Source: Clostridium_AD frigoriphilum (GTDB taxonomy: Bacteria; Bacillota; Clostridia; Clostridiales; Clostridiaceae). Taken from it: 64,000 nt of DNA. Under the pieces are notes generated by a model. The model was not told where the DNA came from. It did no database searches and saw only the letters and a program-made list of their open reading frames with translations. This document shows positions 35,870-45,708 of this stretch, one piece after another. Location of the stretch: contig NZ_JAZHFS010000016.1 of the NCBI RefSeq assembly GCF_036541405.1, forward strand, positions 50,794 through 114,793, read 5' to 3'. Each line of letters opens with the position of its first letter. Positions within the stretch are counted from its first letter, which is position 1. The position numbers were made by a program, and so were the translations under genes.

Positions 35870-37558
35870 CTATTTTTTCTTTCGATCATTAGCCAAATTT
35901 ATCATTTCCTTAGAATTTTCTAATGTTAATTTAGTAACCTCTGTGCCACCTATCATTCTAGCTATTTCTTGTTGTTTTTCATTATCATTCATTCGTATAA
36001 CATTAGTATATGTTTTATCATTTATAACATTTTTGGATATTAGATAATTTATATCTGCCATACTAGCTATTTGAGGCAAATGAGTTACGCAAAAAATTTG
36101 ATGGTTTAATGATATTAGATACATTTTTTCTGCAACACATTGCGCAATCCTACCACTAATACCAGTATCTATTTCATCAAATATAACAGTGGGTATTTCA
36201 TCCTTATCCACGAACACAGTTTTAAGTGCAAGCATGATACGTGATAATTCTCCCCCAGATACTATTTCCTCTAACGGATTTAATGGTTCACCTGGATTTG
36301 TAGCTATACAAAATTGAACTTTATCACAACCATTTTTATAAAATTCATCTGTAATCTTTACTTCAATAAAAAATTTACTTTTTTCAAGTCCAATATAATT
36401 AAGTTCTTCTTTTATTTTATCTTGAAGATTTTTTGCTGTCTCACATCTAATTTCGTGAATTTCATTTGCTATAATTCTCATTTCACCCTCAATAACTATT
36501 TTTTCTTTTTTTAGAGAAAGGATTATTTCACTACTATTAGTTAATTCTTCATACTCAACATCAATTTTTTCTCTATACTCATAAATTTCTTTTATAGTAG
36601 CTCCATACTTCTTCTTACAATTATTAATTTGGCTTATTCTACTATTCATGTATTCTAGTTCTTTTTCATCATAATAAATTGACTCTTTTAAGTCTCTGAT
36701 TTCTGTGATATTTTCCTCAATATTAAAATAATTTTCTTCAATAGAATCCGTAATTTCCTTTATTTTATCCATATGTTTTTCAATAGTTCGAAGTTCTTTT
36801 ATTGCAATAGCTAAATTATACAATACTGAGGGATTTTCCTCATCACTAGTGTATAATAATTGATAACTTCTTGATAAATGTTTCTCCAAATTTTCAGAAT
36901 TACTAACTATTGCATATTTTTCTATAAGTTCCTCATCTTCACCAATTTTGAGATTAGCATTTTTAATCTCTTCTAACTGATAATTTAAAAAATCGATTCT
37001 CTTATCTCGTTCTCCTTCATTACCTTCAAGTTTAAGAATTCTATTTTTTATACTAATCATTTTTGTATATTTGTCATTATATTCAATTATATCCGTTCTG
37101 AGCCTCTCATTACCAAAGGAATCCACATAAAATATATGATTAGCTTTATCTAATAAGTTATGGTTATCATGTTGACCATGAATATCTAGTAGATTCTTAC
37201 TAATATATTTAACTTTTGAGAGTAACAAAGATTTACCATTAACTTTAGCAATACTTTTCCCAGATTGAAAAGTTTCACGACTTATAAATACTGTATCCTC
37301 ATAATCGATATCCATCTCTTCCAAAACATTCCTACTATTTTGGTTATCTATGGTGAAAATAGCCTCTACATAAGTTTTATTTTCCCCTGTTCTAATTAAG
37401 CTCTTATTAAATTTACCCCCTAATACATAATTTATAGCATCAATTAAAATTGATTTTCCTGCTCCAGTTTCACCTGATAGAACATTAAAACCTCTTTCAA
37501 AATTAATGCTTAATTTTTCAATTAGGGCAAAATTCATAATATTTAATTGTAGGAGCAT
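35870..37558 (-). CDS. recN: DNA repair protein RecN
   Basis: SMC-like ATPase in double-strand break repair. It has 562 residues with Walker A GETGAGKS (29-36), a long coiled coil through the middle and the signature and Walker B segments VSGGELSRIMLAL and TVIFDEIDTGISG. It lies last in the dxs operon, after argR, an order common in Clostridia. Confidence 0.95.
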   Translation of the reverse strand: MLLQLNIMNFALIEKLSINFERGFNVLSGETGAGKSILIDAINYVLGGKFNKSLIRTGENKTYVEAIFTIDNQNSRNVLEEMDIDYEDTVFISRETFQSGKSIAKVNGKSLLLSKVKYISKNLLDIHGQHDNHNLLDKANHIFYVDSFGNERLRTDIIEYNDKYTKMISIKNRILKLEGNEGERDKRIDFLNYQLEEIKNANLKIGEDEELIEKYAIVSNSENLEKHLSRSYQLLYTSDEENPSVLYNLAIAIKELRTIEKHMDKIKEITDSIEENYFNIEENITEIRDLKESIYYDEKELEYMNSRISQINNCKKKYGATIKEIYEYREKIDVEYEELTNSSEIILSLKKEKIVIEGEMRIIANEIHEIRCETAKNLQDKIKEELNYIGLEKSKFFIEVKITDEFYKNGCDKVQFCIATNPGEPLNPLEEIVSGGELSRIMLALKTVFVDKDEIPTVIFDEIDTGISGRIAQCVAEKMYLISLNHQIFCVTHLPQIASMADINYLISKNVINDKTYTNVIRMNDNEKQQEIARMIGGTEVTKLTLENSKEMINLANDRKKK

Positions 37559-37569
37559 ACTTATTCCTC

Positions 37570-38022
37570 CTATTCACTAATCATTTTTTTAACCTTTTGA
37601 ATTATCTCTTTACAATCTTCTTCTCTTCTAACTAAAATAAAAACAGTGTTATCTCCAGCCACCGTACCTACAATCCCACTAAATTTCAAAGAATCTAAGG
37701 CTTCAGCTGCGGCAGCGCCAGCTCCTGATATTGTCTTAAGTACTATAAATTTATCTACATTATCAACATACAAAACGGTCTGAGAAAAAATATTAACCAA
37801 TTTATTTGATAAAAAACTATCACCCGGAGAACTGGTCGAATATATGTGAGTTCCATGTGCATTCATAACCTTAATTAATTTTAATTCTTTTATATCTCTA
37901 GAAACAGTTGCTTGAGTAATATCAAACCCATTGTTTTTTAATTCTTGTGCCAACTGTTCTTGAGTTTCAACATCTTTAGACTGAATGATCTCAATTATTT
38001 TTGCATGACGCGATATCTTCAT
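37570..38022 (-). CDS. argR: arginine repressor ArgR
   Basis: Arginine-responsive winged-helix regulator. About 150 residues with an N-terminal DNA-binding domain containing ATVSRDIKELKLIKV and a C-terminal hexamer domain with the GTVAGDNT segment that binds arginine. The ATG at 38022 is five bases after GAAGGAG; the GTG at 38037 overlaps that site. It overlaps the end of nadK by 32 bases, suggesting translational coupling. Confidence 0.93.
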   Translation of the reverse strand: MKISRHAKIIEIIQSKDVETQEQLAQELKNNGFDITQATVSRDIKELKLIKVMNAHGTHIYSTSSPGDSFLSNKLVNIFSQTVLYVDNVDKFIVLKTISGAGAAAAEALDSLKFSGIVGTVAGDNTVFILVRREEDCKEIIQKVKKMISE

Positions 38023-38872
38023 CTTTTTCTCCTTCACAATCTGTTGTTCTAGAAATTATTTTTTTCCTCAAAATACCAAAATAATTATAATCATTAAATT
38101 TAACTAATCTACATTTTTGATCTGAAACACTTACCAGTATTTTCTCATAGCTGTTTAATTTTATTGCCCTTTGACCATCTAATGTCAAAAATATACTTTC
38201 ATGTTCACATTTTATATTTACAGATATTTCACTTTTACTATCTAGCACTATGGTTCTCATAGACAACGATAATGGACAAATAGGTGTTACCTCTATAACA
38301 TCTAGATTAGGATATATTATAGGCCCCCCTGCTGATAGAGAGTATGCTGTAGATCCTGTTGGTGTAGCTATTATAAGTCCATCACCTGTAAAATCGATGT
38401 AAAACTTATTATCTATATGAAGTTCATATTTAACAACTCTCGCAAGTGTTCCCTTTGATACAACAATATCATTAAGTGCCGTATATTTTTCAAGTTCATT
38501 CCTATTTGGCAAAGTACAATTAAGCATCATTCTCTCTTCTACATAATAATCATCATTAATAAATCTTTTCATAGCAGTTTCAAATTCTAGTAGTTCCACA
38601 CTAGAGAGAAATCCTAAATTTCCTATATTTACTCCTAGTATTGGAATATTGGAATTATTTAAATTACGAGATGTTCTTAATATAGTCCCATCTCCACCTA
38701 AAGCAACAATAATATCCAAATAGTTATATTTAATATTTTCAAGTCCAATAGAATCTTTAAACACAAATATATTAGTATCATCAATATATTGGCTAATAAT
38801 ATTTTTTACATATTTACCAATTTTCCCATCCTTATCTTTAGTGGTATTTATATTAATGCCAATGTTTTTCAT
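37991..38872 (-). CDS. nadK: NAD kinase
   Basis: Makes NADP from NAD and ATP or polyphosphate. GGDGT is at 59-63, followed by GVNIGNLGFLSS and the GDGLIIATPTGSTAYSLSAGG substrate-binding region. The length of 293 residues is normal. It follows tlyA by 38 bases and overlaps argR. Annotation is unambiguous. Confidence 0.95.
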   Translation of the reverse strand: MKNIGININTTKDKDGKIGKYVKNIISQYIDDTNIFVFKDSIGLENIKYNYLDIIVALGGDGTILRTSRNLNNSNIPILGVNIGNLGFLSSVELLEFETAMKRFINDDYYVEERMMLNCTLPNRNELEKYTALNDIVVSKGTLARVVKYELHIDNKFYIDFTGDGLIIATPTGSTAYSLSAGGPIIYPNLDVIEVTPICPLSLSMRTIVLDSKSEISVNIKCEHESIFLTLDGQRAIKLNSYEKILVSVSDQKCRLVKFNDYNYFGILRKKIISRTTDCEGEKDEDIASCKNN

Positions 38873-38910
38873 ATTTCCTCCTTACCATTTTCTATAACGC
38901 ACACTATTTA

Positions 38911-39738
38911 TTATTCCCGTTTTAGACAATTTAAACTTCTATGGGCCTCACTAACTAATAAAGCCACGTTATCTTCAACATAATCAGCATAGTTATTTTT
39001 CGATTTAGTAAAATAAACTAGATACTCAATATTTCCATTAGGCCCTTTTATTGATGAATAATCAACATTAATAACCTTTACATTAAGATTTTTAAGAAGA
39101 TTTAGTACTCCAACTATTACATCGATATGGTCACTAGGTTTTTTAACCACACCTTTTTTATTTACTACACCTATACCTACTTCAAATTGTGGCTTCAATA
39201 ATGCCACAACACTACCATCATTTTTCAATAGATTTAATAAATTAGGAATCACTTTTTCAAGCGATATAAATGACACATCAATACTTGCAAAATCTGCAAG
39301 TTCGCAAATGCTCTCTTTATTTAAATATCTGATATTTGTTTTCTCCATAGAAACTACTCGAGGGTCAAGCTTCAACTTATCATCTAGCTGATTTATTCCA
39401 ACATCTATCGAGTATACCCTGCATGCTCCATGTTGAATCATGCAGTCTGTAAACCCTCCCGTAGATGCGCCTATATCCAGGCAAACTTTATCCTTAAGAT
39501 CAATTTTAAAGGCCTCTATAGCCTTTTGAAGTTTAAGACCTCCCCTACTAACGTATGGGATGTCTTTACCAATAAACTCAATGCTAGATGTAACATCAAT
39601 TTTTTTTCCGCATTTAGTAGTCATAATACCATCGACAAATATATTTCCAGCAATAATATTTTCCTTTGCTCTTTCTCTTGAAAATAAAATGCCTCTTTCA
39701 ACCACAATAACATCTAATCTCTCTTTATTTTCTATCAT
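38911..39738 (-). CDS. tlyA: TlyA family rRNA 2'-O-methyltransferase
   Basis: S4 RNA-binding domain (ERLDVIVVERGILFSRERAK region, about 1-60) joined to a FtsJ-like methyltransferase with DIGASTGGFTDC as SAM motif and KPQFEVG. In mycobacteria such proteins make 2'-O-methylcytidine in 16S and 23S rRNA; older 'hemolysin' labels are misleading. The length of 275 residues is typical. It lies between dxs and nadK as in many Firmicutes. Confidence 0.93.
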   Translation of the reverse strand: MIENKERLDVIVVERGILFSRERAKENIIAGNIFVDGIMTTKCGKKIDVTSSIEFIGKDIPYVSRGGLKLQKAIEAFKIDLKDKVCLDIGASTGGFTDCMIQHGACRVYSIDVGINQLDDKLKLDPRVVSMEKTNIRYLNKESICELADFASIDVSFISLEKVIPNLLNLLKNDGSVVALLKPQFEVGIGVVNKKGVVKKPSDHIDVIVGVLNLLKNLNVKVINVDYSSIKGPNGNIEYLVYFTKSKNNYADYVEDNVALLVSEAHRSLNCLKRE

Positions 39739-39771
39739 AAAAAACTCCTTAATCCCTACTAAAGTAAATTA

Positions 39772-41634
39772 TTAAACTAATTTTAAAATACTATCAAAAA
39801 TTCCATCTACATCTAGTTTATATAACTTATACAGTATATCAACTGACCCATGTGGAATAAATTCATCATTAAATCCTAAATTAATTACCTTCACATTCTT
39901 GTTCAATGAATTCACATATTCTAATACTAAAGAACCTAATCCACCATGAACTATATTATCCTCAATAGTCACTAAAGAATATTTTTTATCTACAAGTTCT
40001 GATATTAGTGTTTTATCAATAGGTTTGATAAAACATGCATTAATTACAGTAGCTTCTATTCCCATATTCAATAATTTTTCTCTAACTAATATTGCATTTT
40101 GTACCATTTTACCTGTAGCTATAAATGCTATTTTGCCACCATCAAGTAGAGTCTCCCACTTTCCCCTCTTAAAGTCATTAATAGGAGACATTTTAACATT
40201 TGGGTTATCTCCACCTCTAGGATATCTTATAGCAATTGGATAATCTTGTTTAACTGCAAACGTAAGCATTGTCTTAAGTTCTCCTATACATTTAGGAGCC
40301 ATAATTGTCATATTAGGAATATGCGATAAATATGATAAATCAAATATTCCTTGATGTGTTTCCCCATCTTGTCCAACAATGCCTGCCCTATCAATTGCAA
40401 AAATAACAGGTAATTTTTGAATACATACATCATGTAAAATTTGATCATACGCTCGTTGTAAAAATGTAGAGTAAACTGCAAAAATCGGCTTAAGCCCTTG
40501 TGAAGCCATCCCTGCAGCCATAGTAACTGCATGCTGCTCTGCAATACCCACATCAAAAAATCTATTCCTAAATTCTTTTGAAAACGATTCTAGTCCTGTT
40601 CCTTCAGGCATTGCCGCTGTTATTGCTACTATATTTTTATTTTCCTTTGCTAAAGTTACAATCTGCTCCCCAAACGCCTCAGAATAACTTTCCTTGTGAC
40701 TACTACATAATTCTCCATTTAATGGATTAAATGGACCCACACCATGAAATTTATTTGGCTGCTCTTCAGCAAATTTATAACCCTTGCCTTTTTTAGTTAT
40801 TACATGGATAATCACAGGTCCATCTATTTTTTTTGCAAGTTTTAAAACCTTACTTACTTCCTTAATATCATGTCCATCTATAGGCCCTAAATAAGTTATA
40901 CCCATATTTTCAAATAACATTCCTGGAACCACTACCTGTTTAATTCCGTTTTTTATCTTTTGAATTGAATTAATCATTCCATCACCTACACTAGGGATCT
41001 TTCTAAGCGTAGAATTTATTTCTTTTTTAATTCTATTATAAGTTGGGTCAATCCTAAATTGACTTAGATATTTTGACATACCTCCCACGTTTTTAGAAAT
41101 AGACATTTGATTATCATTTAGCACAATAATCATCTTAGTTTTTCTAAATCCTATATCGTTTAATGCCTCAAAAGACATACCACCTGTAAGTGCCCCATCA
41201 CCTATAATCGAAATAACATTATAGTCTCCCTTTTGTAAATCACGAGCCCTTGCAATGCCAGCCCCTGCTGAAATAGAAGTACTACTATGTCCTGCTTCAA
41301 AAATATCATATTTACTTTCTTCTCTTTTGGGAAAGCCACTTAATCCACCATAATTTCTAAGTAAGTCAAATTTATCTTTTCTTCCCGTAAGAATTTTATG
41401 TACATATGATTGGTGCCCTACATCCCATATTAATTTGTCTTTATTCAAATCAAAAACATTATATAAGCTCAACGTTAATTCCACCACGCCCAAATTAGAA
41501 GCTAGATGTCCTCCCGTTTTAGATACTTTTTCAATTAGAAAGTGTCTAATTTCCTTTGCAAAGTCATTCAGCTCTTGTATAGTCATTTTTTTTATTTCAT
41601 TTATATCATTAAAATTATCTATTATTTTACTCAT
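39772..41634 (-). CDS. dxs: 1-deoxy-D-xylulose-5-phosphate synthase
   Basis: Thiamine diphosphate enzyme that begins the MEP isoprenoid pathway. GDGALTGGMSFEALND gives the ThDP motif, HVITKKGKGYKFAE and HDVCIQKLPVIFAIDRAG continue the transketolase domains. The ATG at 41634 lies seven bases after AGAGGA; the GTG at 41673 has no site. From it the protein is 620 residues. It is first in its operon behind an extended -10 promoter; the prenyl synthase that uses its products is the neighbour upstream. Confidence 0.95.
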   Translation of the reverse strand: MSKIIDNFNDINEIKKMTIQELNDFAKEIRHFLIEKVSKTGGHLASNLGVVELTLSLYNVFDLNKDKLIWDVGHQSYVHKILTGRKDKFDLLRNYGGLSGFPKREESKYDIFEAGHSSTSISAGAGIARARDLQKGDYNVISIIGDGALTGGMSFEALNDIGFRKTKMIIVLNDNQMSISKNVGGMSKYLSQFRIDPTYNRIKKEINSTLRKIPSVGDGMINSIQKIKNGIKQVVVPGMLFENMGITYLGPIDGHDIKEVSKVLKLAKKIDGPVIIHVITKKGKGYKFAEEQPNKFHGVGPFNPLNGELCSSHKESYSEAFGEQIVTLAKENKNIVAITAAMPEGTGLESFSKEFRNRFFDVGIAEQHAVTMAAGMASQGLKPIFAVYSTFLQRAYDQILHDVCIQKLPVIFAIDRAGIVGQDGETHQGIFDLSYLSHIPNMTIMAPKCIGELKTMLTFAVKQDYPIAIRYPRGGDNPNVKMSPINDFKRGKWETLLDGGKIAFIATGKMVQNAILVREKLLNMGIEATVINACFIKPIDKTLISELVDKKYSLVTIEDNIVHGGLGSLVLEYVNSLNKNVKVINLGFNDEFIPHGSVDILYKLYKLDVDGIFDSILKLV

Positions 41635-41685
41635 ATATCTATCCTCTTTTATAAAATATATTATTTCACCCACATTTATGGAAAT

Positions 41686-41714
41686 ATTATATCATATAAT
41701 ATTATTTAATTCAA
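41686..41714 (-). promoter_or_regulatory. extended -10 sigma-A promoter of the dxs operon
   Basis: On the minus strand TTGAAT (41709-41714), exactly 17 bases, TATAAT (41686-41691), with TG one base before the -10 (TGATATAAT). It would drive dxs, tlyA, nadK, argR and recN. Confidence 0.75.
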
Positions 41715-41767
41715 AAGCTATTTCGACTATAAAACCCATTTAATGACATCTAAAATATAATTAATAA

Positions 41768-41793
41768 TTAAAAATAGTTGTTTTATTTTTAAT
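41768..41793 (-). terminator. candidate terminator of ispA
   Basis: TTAAAAATA/TATTTTTAA with a seven-base loop lies right at the ispA stop, followed by TTATTAATTA on the minus strand. The stem is AT-only, so strength is doubtful. Confidence 0.4.
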
Positions 41794-42658
41794 ATTCCCT
41801 TCTCAATAAAGATTCCGTAATTTCTTCTAAATATTTAGTATTCACCTTAATTTGTTTTAATATCTTAAAACACTCCTGGGTTAAATCATTACACTTTTGC
41901 TTACATTTTTCTAAACCATACATTGTTATAAAAGTAGTTTTATTATTAAATTCATCGCTTTTTGTATTCTTTCCTAAAATAGCAACATCACCAATTACAT
42001 CTAATATATCATCTTTTATTTGGAATGCTAAGCCTAATTTATCACCATACTCTTTTAAATAACACAAATCAGTCTCATCAGCATTTCCAAGGGTTGCACC
42101 ACATACTACCGCCGCTTTAATTAGTTCCCCCGTTTTGTTTTTATGCATATACAATAATTTTTCTTCTGATATTTTCATTCCTTCACTTAAAATATCACAA
42201 ATTTGCCCAGCTATCATGCCCTCTGCCCCAGAAGCTTTTGCTATAAGATTACTTGCCTTAACTGTATTTAAATTCCCATCTAAACATTGATCTAGCATTA
42301 TTACCATAGCCTCATTTAATAACCCATCCCCTGCGAGGACCGCAATCGCTTCTCCAAAAACTTTATGATTTGTAGGTTTTCCACGACGTAAATCATCATT
42401 ATCCATGCAAGGTAAATCATCATGAATAAGAGAGTATGTATGAATCATTTCAAGGGCTGCAGCAAAAGGTAATATATTCCTATAATCTTCCTTATACATG
42501 CCATATGTAAGAAGCATTAAAATTGGTCTAACTCTTTTCCCTCCAACTTTTATACTGTAACTCATTGCCTCAAAGTTTTTACTATTCTTTTCAGACTTAC
42601 CTTTAAAATAATCGTCTATCCATTTTTCAACAGACTCTCTAAGCAATTGTATATTCAT
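41789..42658 (-). CDS. ispA: short-chain polyprenyl (farnesyl/geranyl) diphosphate synthase
   Basis: Builds C15 or related prenyl diphosphate from IPP and DMAPP. The first aspartate motif DDLPCMD (80-86) has the four-residue insertion typical of bacterial farnesyl diphosphate synthases, and DDILD is the second. The ATG at 42658 follows AAGGAG by four bases. About 289 residues. It is last in a folD-xseA-xseB-ispA operon and next to dxs, giving a small isoprenoid cluster. Confidence 0.93.
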   Translation of the reverse strand: MNIQLLRESVEKWIDDYFKGKSEKNSKNFEAMSYSIKVGGKRVRPILMLLTYGMYKEDYRNILPFAAALEMIHTYSLIHDDLPCMDNDDLRRGKPTNHKVFGEAIAVLAGDGLLNEAMVIMLDQCLDGNLNTVKASNLIAKASGAEGMIAGQICDILSEGMKISEEKLLYMHKNKTGELIKAAVVCGATLGNADETDLCYLKEYGDKLGLAFQIKDDILDVIGDVAILGKNTKSDEFNNKTTFITMYGLEKCKQKCNDLTQECFKILKQIKVNTKYLEEITESLLRREY

Positions 42659-42714
42659 TTTACTCCTTCTTTCCATTATAATTATTAAGTCGCCTTATGA
42701 TCTTAATTCTTTAT

Positions 42715-42936
42715 CTATTCCTCATGAGGCGTAAAATCTTTTTCGCCCTCATCAGTTAATATTTTTATTTTACCTTCTGTGTCATTGAGAATTTTATACA
42801 AATCGTTGCATAACTTGACACCTTCCTCATAATTTACCATTGTTCCTTCGAGTGTTACTTCATTTGAATCCATCACTTCTACAATTTTTTCAAGCCTTTC
42901 CATCATGGTTTCATAAGATTCTTTTTTCTTTGCCAT
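42715..42936 (-). CDS. xseB: exodeoxyribonuclease VII small subunit
   Basis: The 73 residues are the usual size. YETMMERLEKIVEVMDSNEV and YEEGVKLCN match XseB. The start overlaps the end of xseA by one base, so both subunits are probably translated together. Confidence 0.94.
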   Translation of the reverse strand: MAKKKESYETMMERLEKIVEVMDSNEVTLEGTMVNYEEGVKLCNDLYKILNDTEGKIKILTDEGEKDFTPHEE

Positions 42937-44141
42937 TATAACTCCTCCAAATTGCTTATATTAAATCTAGCAGTGCCATCCTTTAATGTAATCTTTACAT
43001 CTTTAATATTTCTTAAAATACTAATTTCACTAATAACCTCATTTTCATGGGTTTGAAGCACTGCATACCCCCTGCTTAATACATTTAAAGGGTTATGTGC
43101 GTTCATTAAAGCATTTAACTTTGAAAGTTTCTGCTTTTCCATTGAAATTTTCGCATTAAATTTATAATTTAAATTTTCTCTTAAGTTATCTATATGCGTA
43201 TATTGGTTAACTATAAAATTCAAGGGATTATTTACTTTCAAAGTTTTACTTAGTAAATTAATTTTATTATATTCTTTAGTAAATTTAAATTCCACAACTC
43301 TTAACAAAAGTTCTCTAAGTGATTTAATTTCATTATTTAAATCTTTTAAATTTCTCACTGCTATCTCTGCAGCTGAGGATGGAGTTGGAGCTCTATGGTC
43401 ACAAACAAAATCTGCTATAGTAAAATCTGTTTCATGACCAATACCTGTAATTATAGGAATCTTAGAATTATATATTGCATAAGCTAAATTTTCTTCATTA
43501 AATGCCCATAATTCCTCGATTGAGCCTCCCCCTCTTGCAATAATAATTAAATCAACATTTTTTGAGTTGTTGAAATATTTTATACCTTGTTCAATTTCAG
43601 CACTAGCACTTACTCCTTGAACAAGAGCTGGATATATTAACATATTAACATTAGCATTACGCCTTGTTGCAACATTAATAATATCTTTAACAGCAGCACC
43701 TGTTTGTGATGTAACTATACCTATTCTCCTAGGAAATGAGGGTATAATTTTTTTGTGTTCTTCATCAAATAATCCTAATTTCTGTAACTTCTCCTTTAAA
43801 TTTTGAAAAGCTAAAAACAATTGCCCTTCTCCATCCGTCTCCATAGAATCACAATAAACTTGATATGCCCCACCCTTTTCATAAACCGAAACTCGCCCTC
43901 TAATTATAACATTCATACCATCCTTAGGTATAATAACAAGCTTTTGAGCCTGCGATTTAAACATTACACAATTTACTTTTCCAAATTCATCTTTTAATGA
44001 GAAGTATATATGTCCACTACTATGTAGTTTTACATTAGATAATTCTCCTTTAACATTAGCATTATTTAATATAAAATCACTATCTATTACTTTTTTAATA
44101 TACCCATTAAGGGCAGTTACTGTTATTACTTTAATAAACAT
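42936..44141 (-). CDS. xseA: exodeoxyribonuclease VII large subunit
   Basis: Catalytic subunit of the single-strand exonuclease VII. The N-terminal OB fold (VKGELSNVKLHSSGHIYFSL) is followed by the catalytic segment IARGGGSIEELWAFN and GHETDFTIADFVCDHRAPTPS, then a coiled-coil C-terminal region. The ATG at 44141 follows GTGGAGGG; the longer start at 44165 lies within folD. About 401 residues. Confidence 0.94.
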   Translation of the reverse strand: MFIKVITVTALNGYIKKVIDSDFILNNANVKGELSNVKLHSSGHIYFSLKDEFGKVNCVMFKSQAQKLVIIPKDGMNVIIRGRVSVYEKGGAYQVYCDSMETDGEGQLFLAFQNLKEKLQKLGLFDEEHKKIIPSFPRRIGIVTSQTGAAVKDIINVATRRNANVNMLIYPALVQGVSASAEIEQGIKYFNNSKNVDLIIIARGGGSIEELWAFNEENLAYAIYNSKIPIITGIGHETDFTIADFVCDHRAPTPSSAAEIAVRNLKDLNNEIKSLRELLLRVVEFKFTKEYNKINLLSKTLKVNNPLNFIVNQYTHIDNLRENLNYKFNAKISMEKQKLSKLNALMNAHNPLNVLSRGYAVLQTHENEVISEISILRNIKDVKITLKDGTARFNISNLEEL

Positions 44142-44979
44142 TATCCCTCCACGAAGCGCAAGCATTTTTTATAAGCATCGTTGTAGTCATTAGTCCCGTT
44201 CCACCTGGCACTGGGGTAACAAAACTTGCATGATTAATAACATCATAAAAATTTACATCTCCAGTAATTTTATTATCTATCATTGTAGTTCCAACATCTA
44301 TAACAATTGCTCCTTCCTTAATAAATTCACTTGTCACAAAGCCTGGTTTACCAATAGCCGCAACTATTATATCTGCCGTTTTACAAACTTCTTTTAGATT
44401 CGTTGTTTTTGAATGACATATGGTTACGGTTGCATCTTCATTTAATAACAATTGAGCTACCGGTTTTCCAACAATATTACTTCTACCAATAACAACTGCA
44501 TGTTTGCCTTTAATATGACATCCCGTATTTTTAATCATTTCAATAACCCCTAATGCAGTACAAGGAATAAAGCTTTTATCTCCCTTATAAAATCTACCCA
44601 TATTTACATCTGTTAATCCATCAATATCCTTTTTATATGAAATTTTAGAAGTGATTTCTTTCTCATCTAGGTTTTTAGGTAAGGGTAATTGAATTATTAT
44701 TCCATCTACGCTTGTATCTTCATTGAATTTTTCTATAATATCTATGATATCCTTTTGACTTATATCTTTCTCTAATTGAGTACAAGTATAAGAGATCCCT
44801 AATTTATTGCACAAGTTATTTTGACTTTTCACATATGATAAAGAACCTCCATCAGAGCCTACTAATATAGTTTTAATTGATGGCACTCTAAGCCCCTTAT
44901 CAACCCCATCCTTTATGATGTTTTTAATTTCATCTCTGTAGGTTTCAACTATTATTTTACCATTAACTCTAATTCCCAT
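44131..44979 (-). CDS. folD: bifunctional methylene-THF dehydrogenase/cyclohydrolase FolD
   Basis: One-carbon enzyme of 282 residues. The catalytic YVKSQ (Tyr and Lys) near residue 50 and PVPGGTGLMTTTMLIKN at the C terminus are family hallmarks. It supplies 10-formyl-THF, used by fmt in the same window. It is first in the folD-xseA-xseB-ispA operon and its last codons overlap xseA. Confidence 0.95.
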   Translation of the reverse strand: MGIRVNGKIIVETYRDEIKNIIKDGVDKGLRVPSIKTILVGSDGGSLSYVKSQNNLCNKLGISYTCTQLEKDISQKDIIDIIEKFNEDTSVDGIIIQLPLPKNLDEKEITSKISYKKDIDGLTDVNMGRFYKGDKSFIPCTALGVIEMIKNTGCHIKGKHAVVIGRSNIVGKPVAQLLLNEDATVTICHSKTTNLKEVCKTADIIVAAIGKPGFVTSEFIKEGAIVIDVGTTMIDNKITGDVNFYDVINHASFVTPVPGGTGLMTTTMLIKNACASWRDNVY

Positions 44980-45215
44980 ATTCTTCTCTCCTTTTATACA
45001 TTTTATAATATTAACTAGTACCAGAATATTTTAACATAATTTTAATTGTTTTTTCTAAAAATAAAAAACTAATCAGATATACCCCCTCAGATCTTGCATT
45101 ACAAAACCAATTTAGCACCTAATAGTTAATTACTATCAGATGTTCCAATGGCTAAGTAAGTCGCAATGTAGGCTAGTATACTGACTAGTTATCTTATTAA
45201 TTAATATATAATATT
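44980..45215. other. intergenic region downstream of nusB with several hairpins
   Basis: Between nusB and folD. On the minus strand there are hairpins CTAGT...ACTAG (about 45172-45189), ATAGT...ACTAT and finally AGAT...ATCT followed by a T-run near 45064-45090. The compact non-AT-rich stretch GGCTAAGTAAGTCGCAATG (45150-45168) stands out from its AT-rich surroundings. A structured RNA or a mobile-element remnant are both possible. No coding frame was found. Confidence 0.35.
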
Positions 45216-45611
45216 TTAAATCATCTTCGCGAGTATTCCATTTATAAATGCTGGAGAACTATCCTCACCATATTTCTTCGCTAGTTCTATTCCCTCATTT
45301 ACAGAAACCCTATTAGGTATTTCTTCCTCATATAATATTTCATATGTACTTATTCTTAATATAGCCAAATTCATTTTTGATAACCTAGCAAGTTTCCATT
45401 TAATTAAATATTTTTCAATGTTTTTATCAATATCTTTACCATTTTCTTGAATACCAGCTAATACCTTCGTGATATATGACATATCAAGGTCATTTAAATC
45501 AACATCGGTGTTCTCTTTAAAATTCTCAATTATATCCTCATATTTTTCTTTGTTTATTGACATTTCAAAAAGTAATTTCATTGCTGTTTCTCTTGACTTT
45601 CTTCTATTCAT
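45216..45611 (-). CDS. nusB: transcription antitermination factor NusB
   Basis: Helical RNA-binding protein in rRNA antitermination, 131 residues from the ATG at 45611, which follows AGGAGG by seven bases. RRKSRETAMKLLFEM and the C-terminal RVSVNEGIELAKKYGEDSSP are diagnostic. It lies downstream of the Asp23 gene but past a strong terminator, so it probably has its own promoter near TATAAT (about 45652). Confidence 0.92.
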   Translation of the reverse strand: MNRRKSRETAMKLLFEMSINKEKYEDIIENFKENTDVDLNDLDMSYITKVLAGIQENGKDIDKNIEKYLIKWKLARLSKMNLAILRISTYEILYEEEIPNRVSVNEGIELAKKYGEDSSPAFINGILAKMI

Positions 45612-45673
45612 TAGTAATCCTCCTAATTTTTCCATACTATATTATACCTTATCATAAGAATAACAAACATATA

Positions 45674-45708
45674 AATAAACACCCTCCGATTAGAGAGGGT
45701 GTTTATTA
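45674..45708 (-). terminator. terminator of the Asp23 gene
   Basis: AATAAACACCCTC pairs with GAGGGTGTTTATT (13 base pairs) around an eight-base loop, directly after the stop codon, followed by a T-rich tail. Confidence 0.8.
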
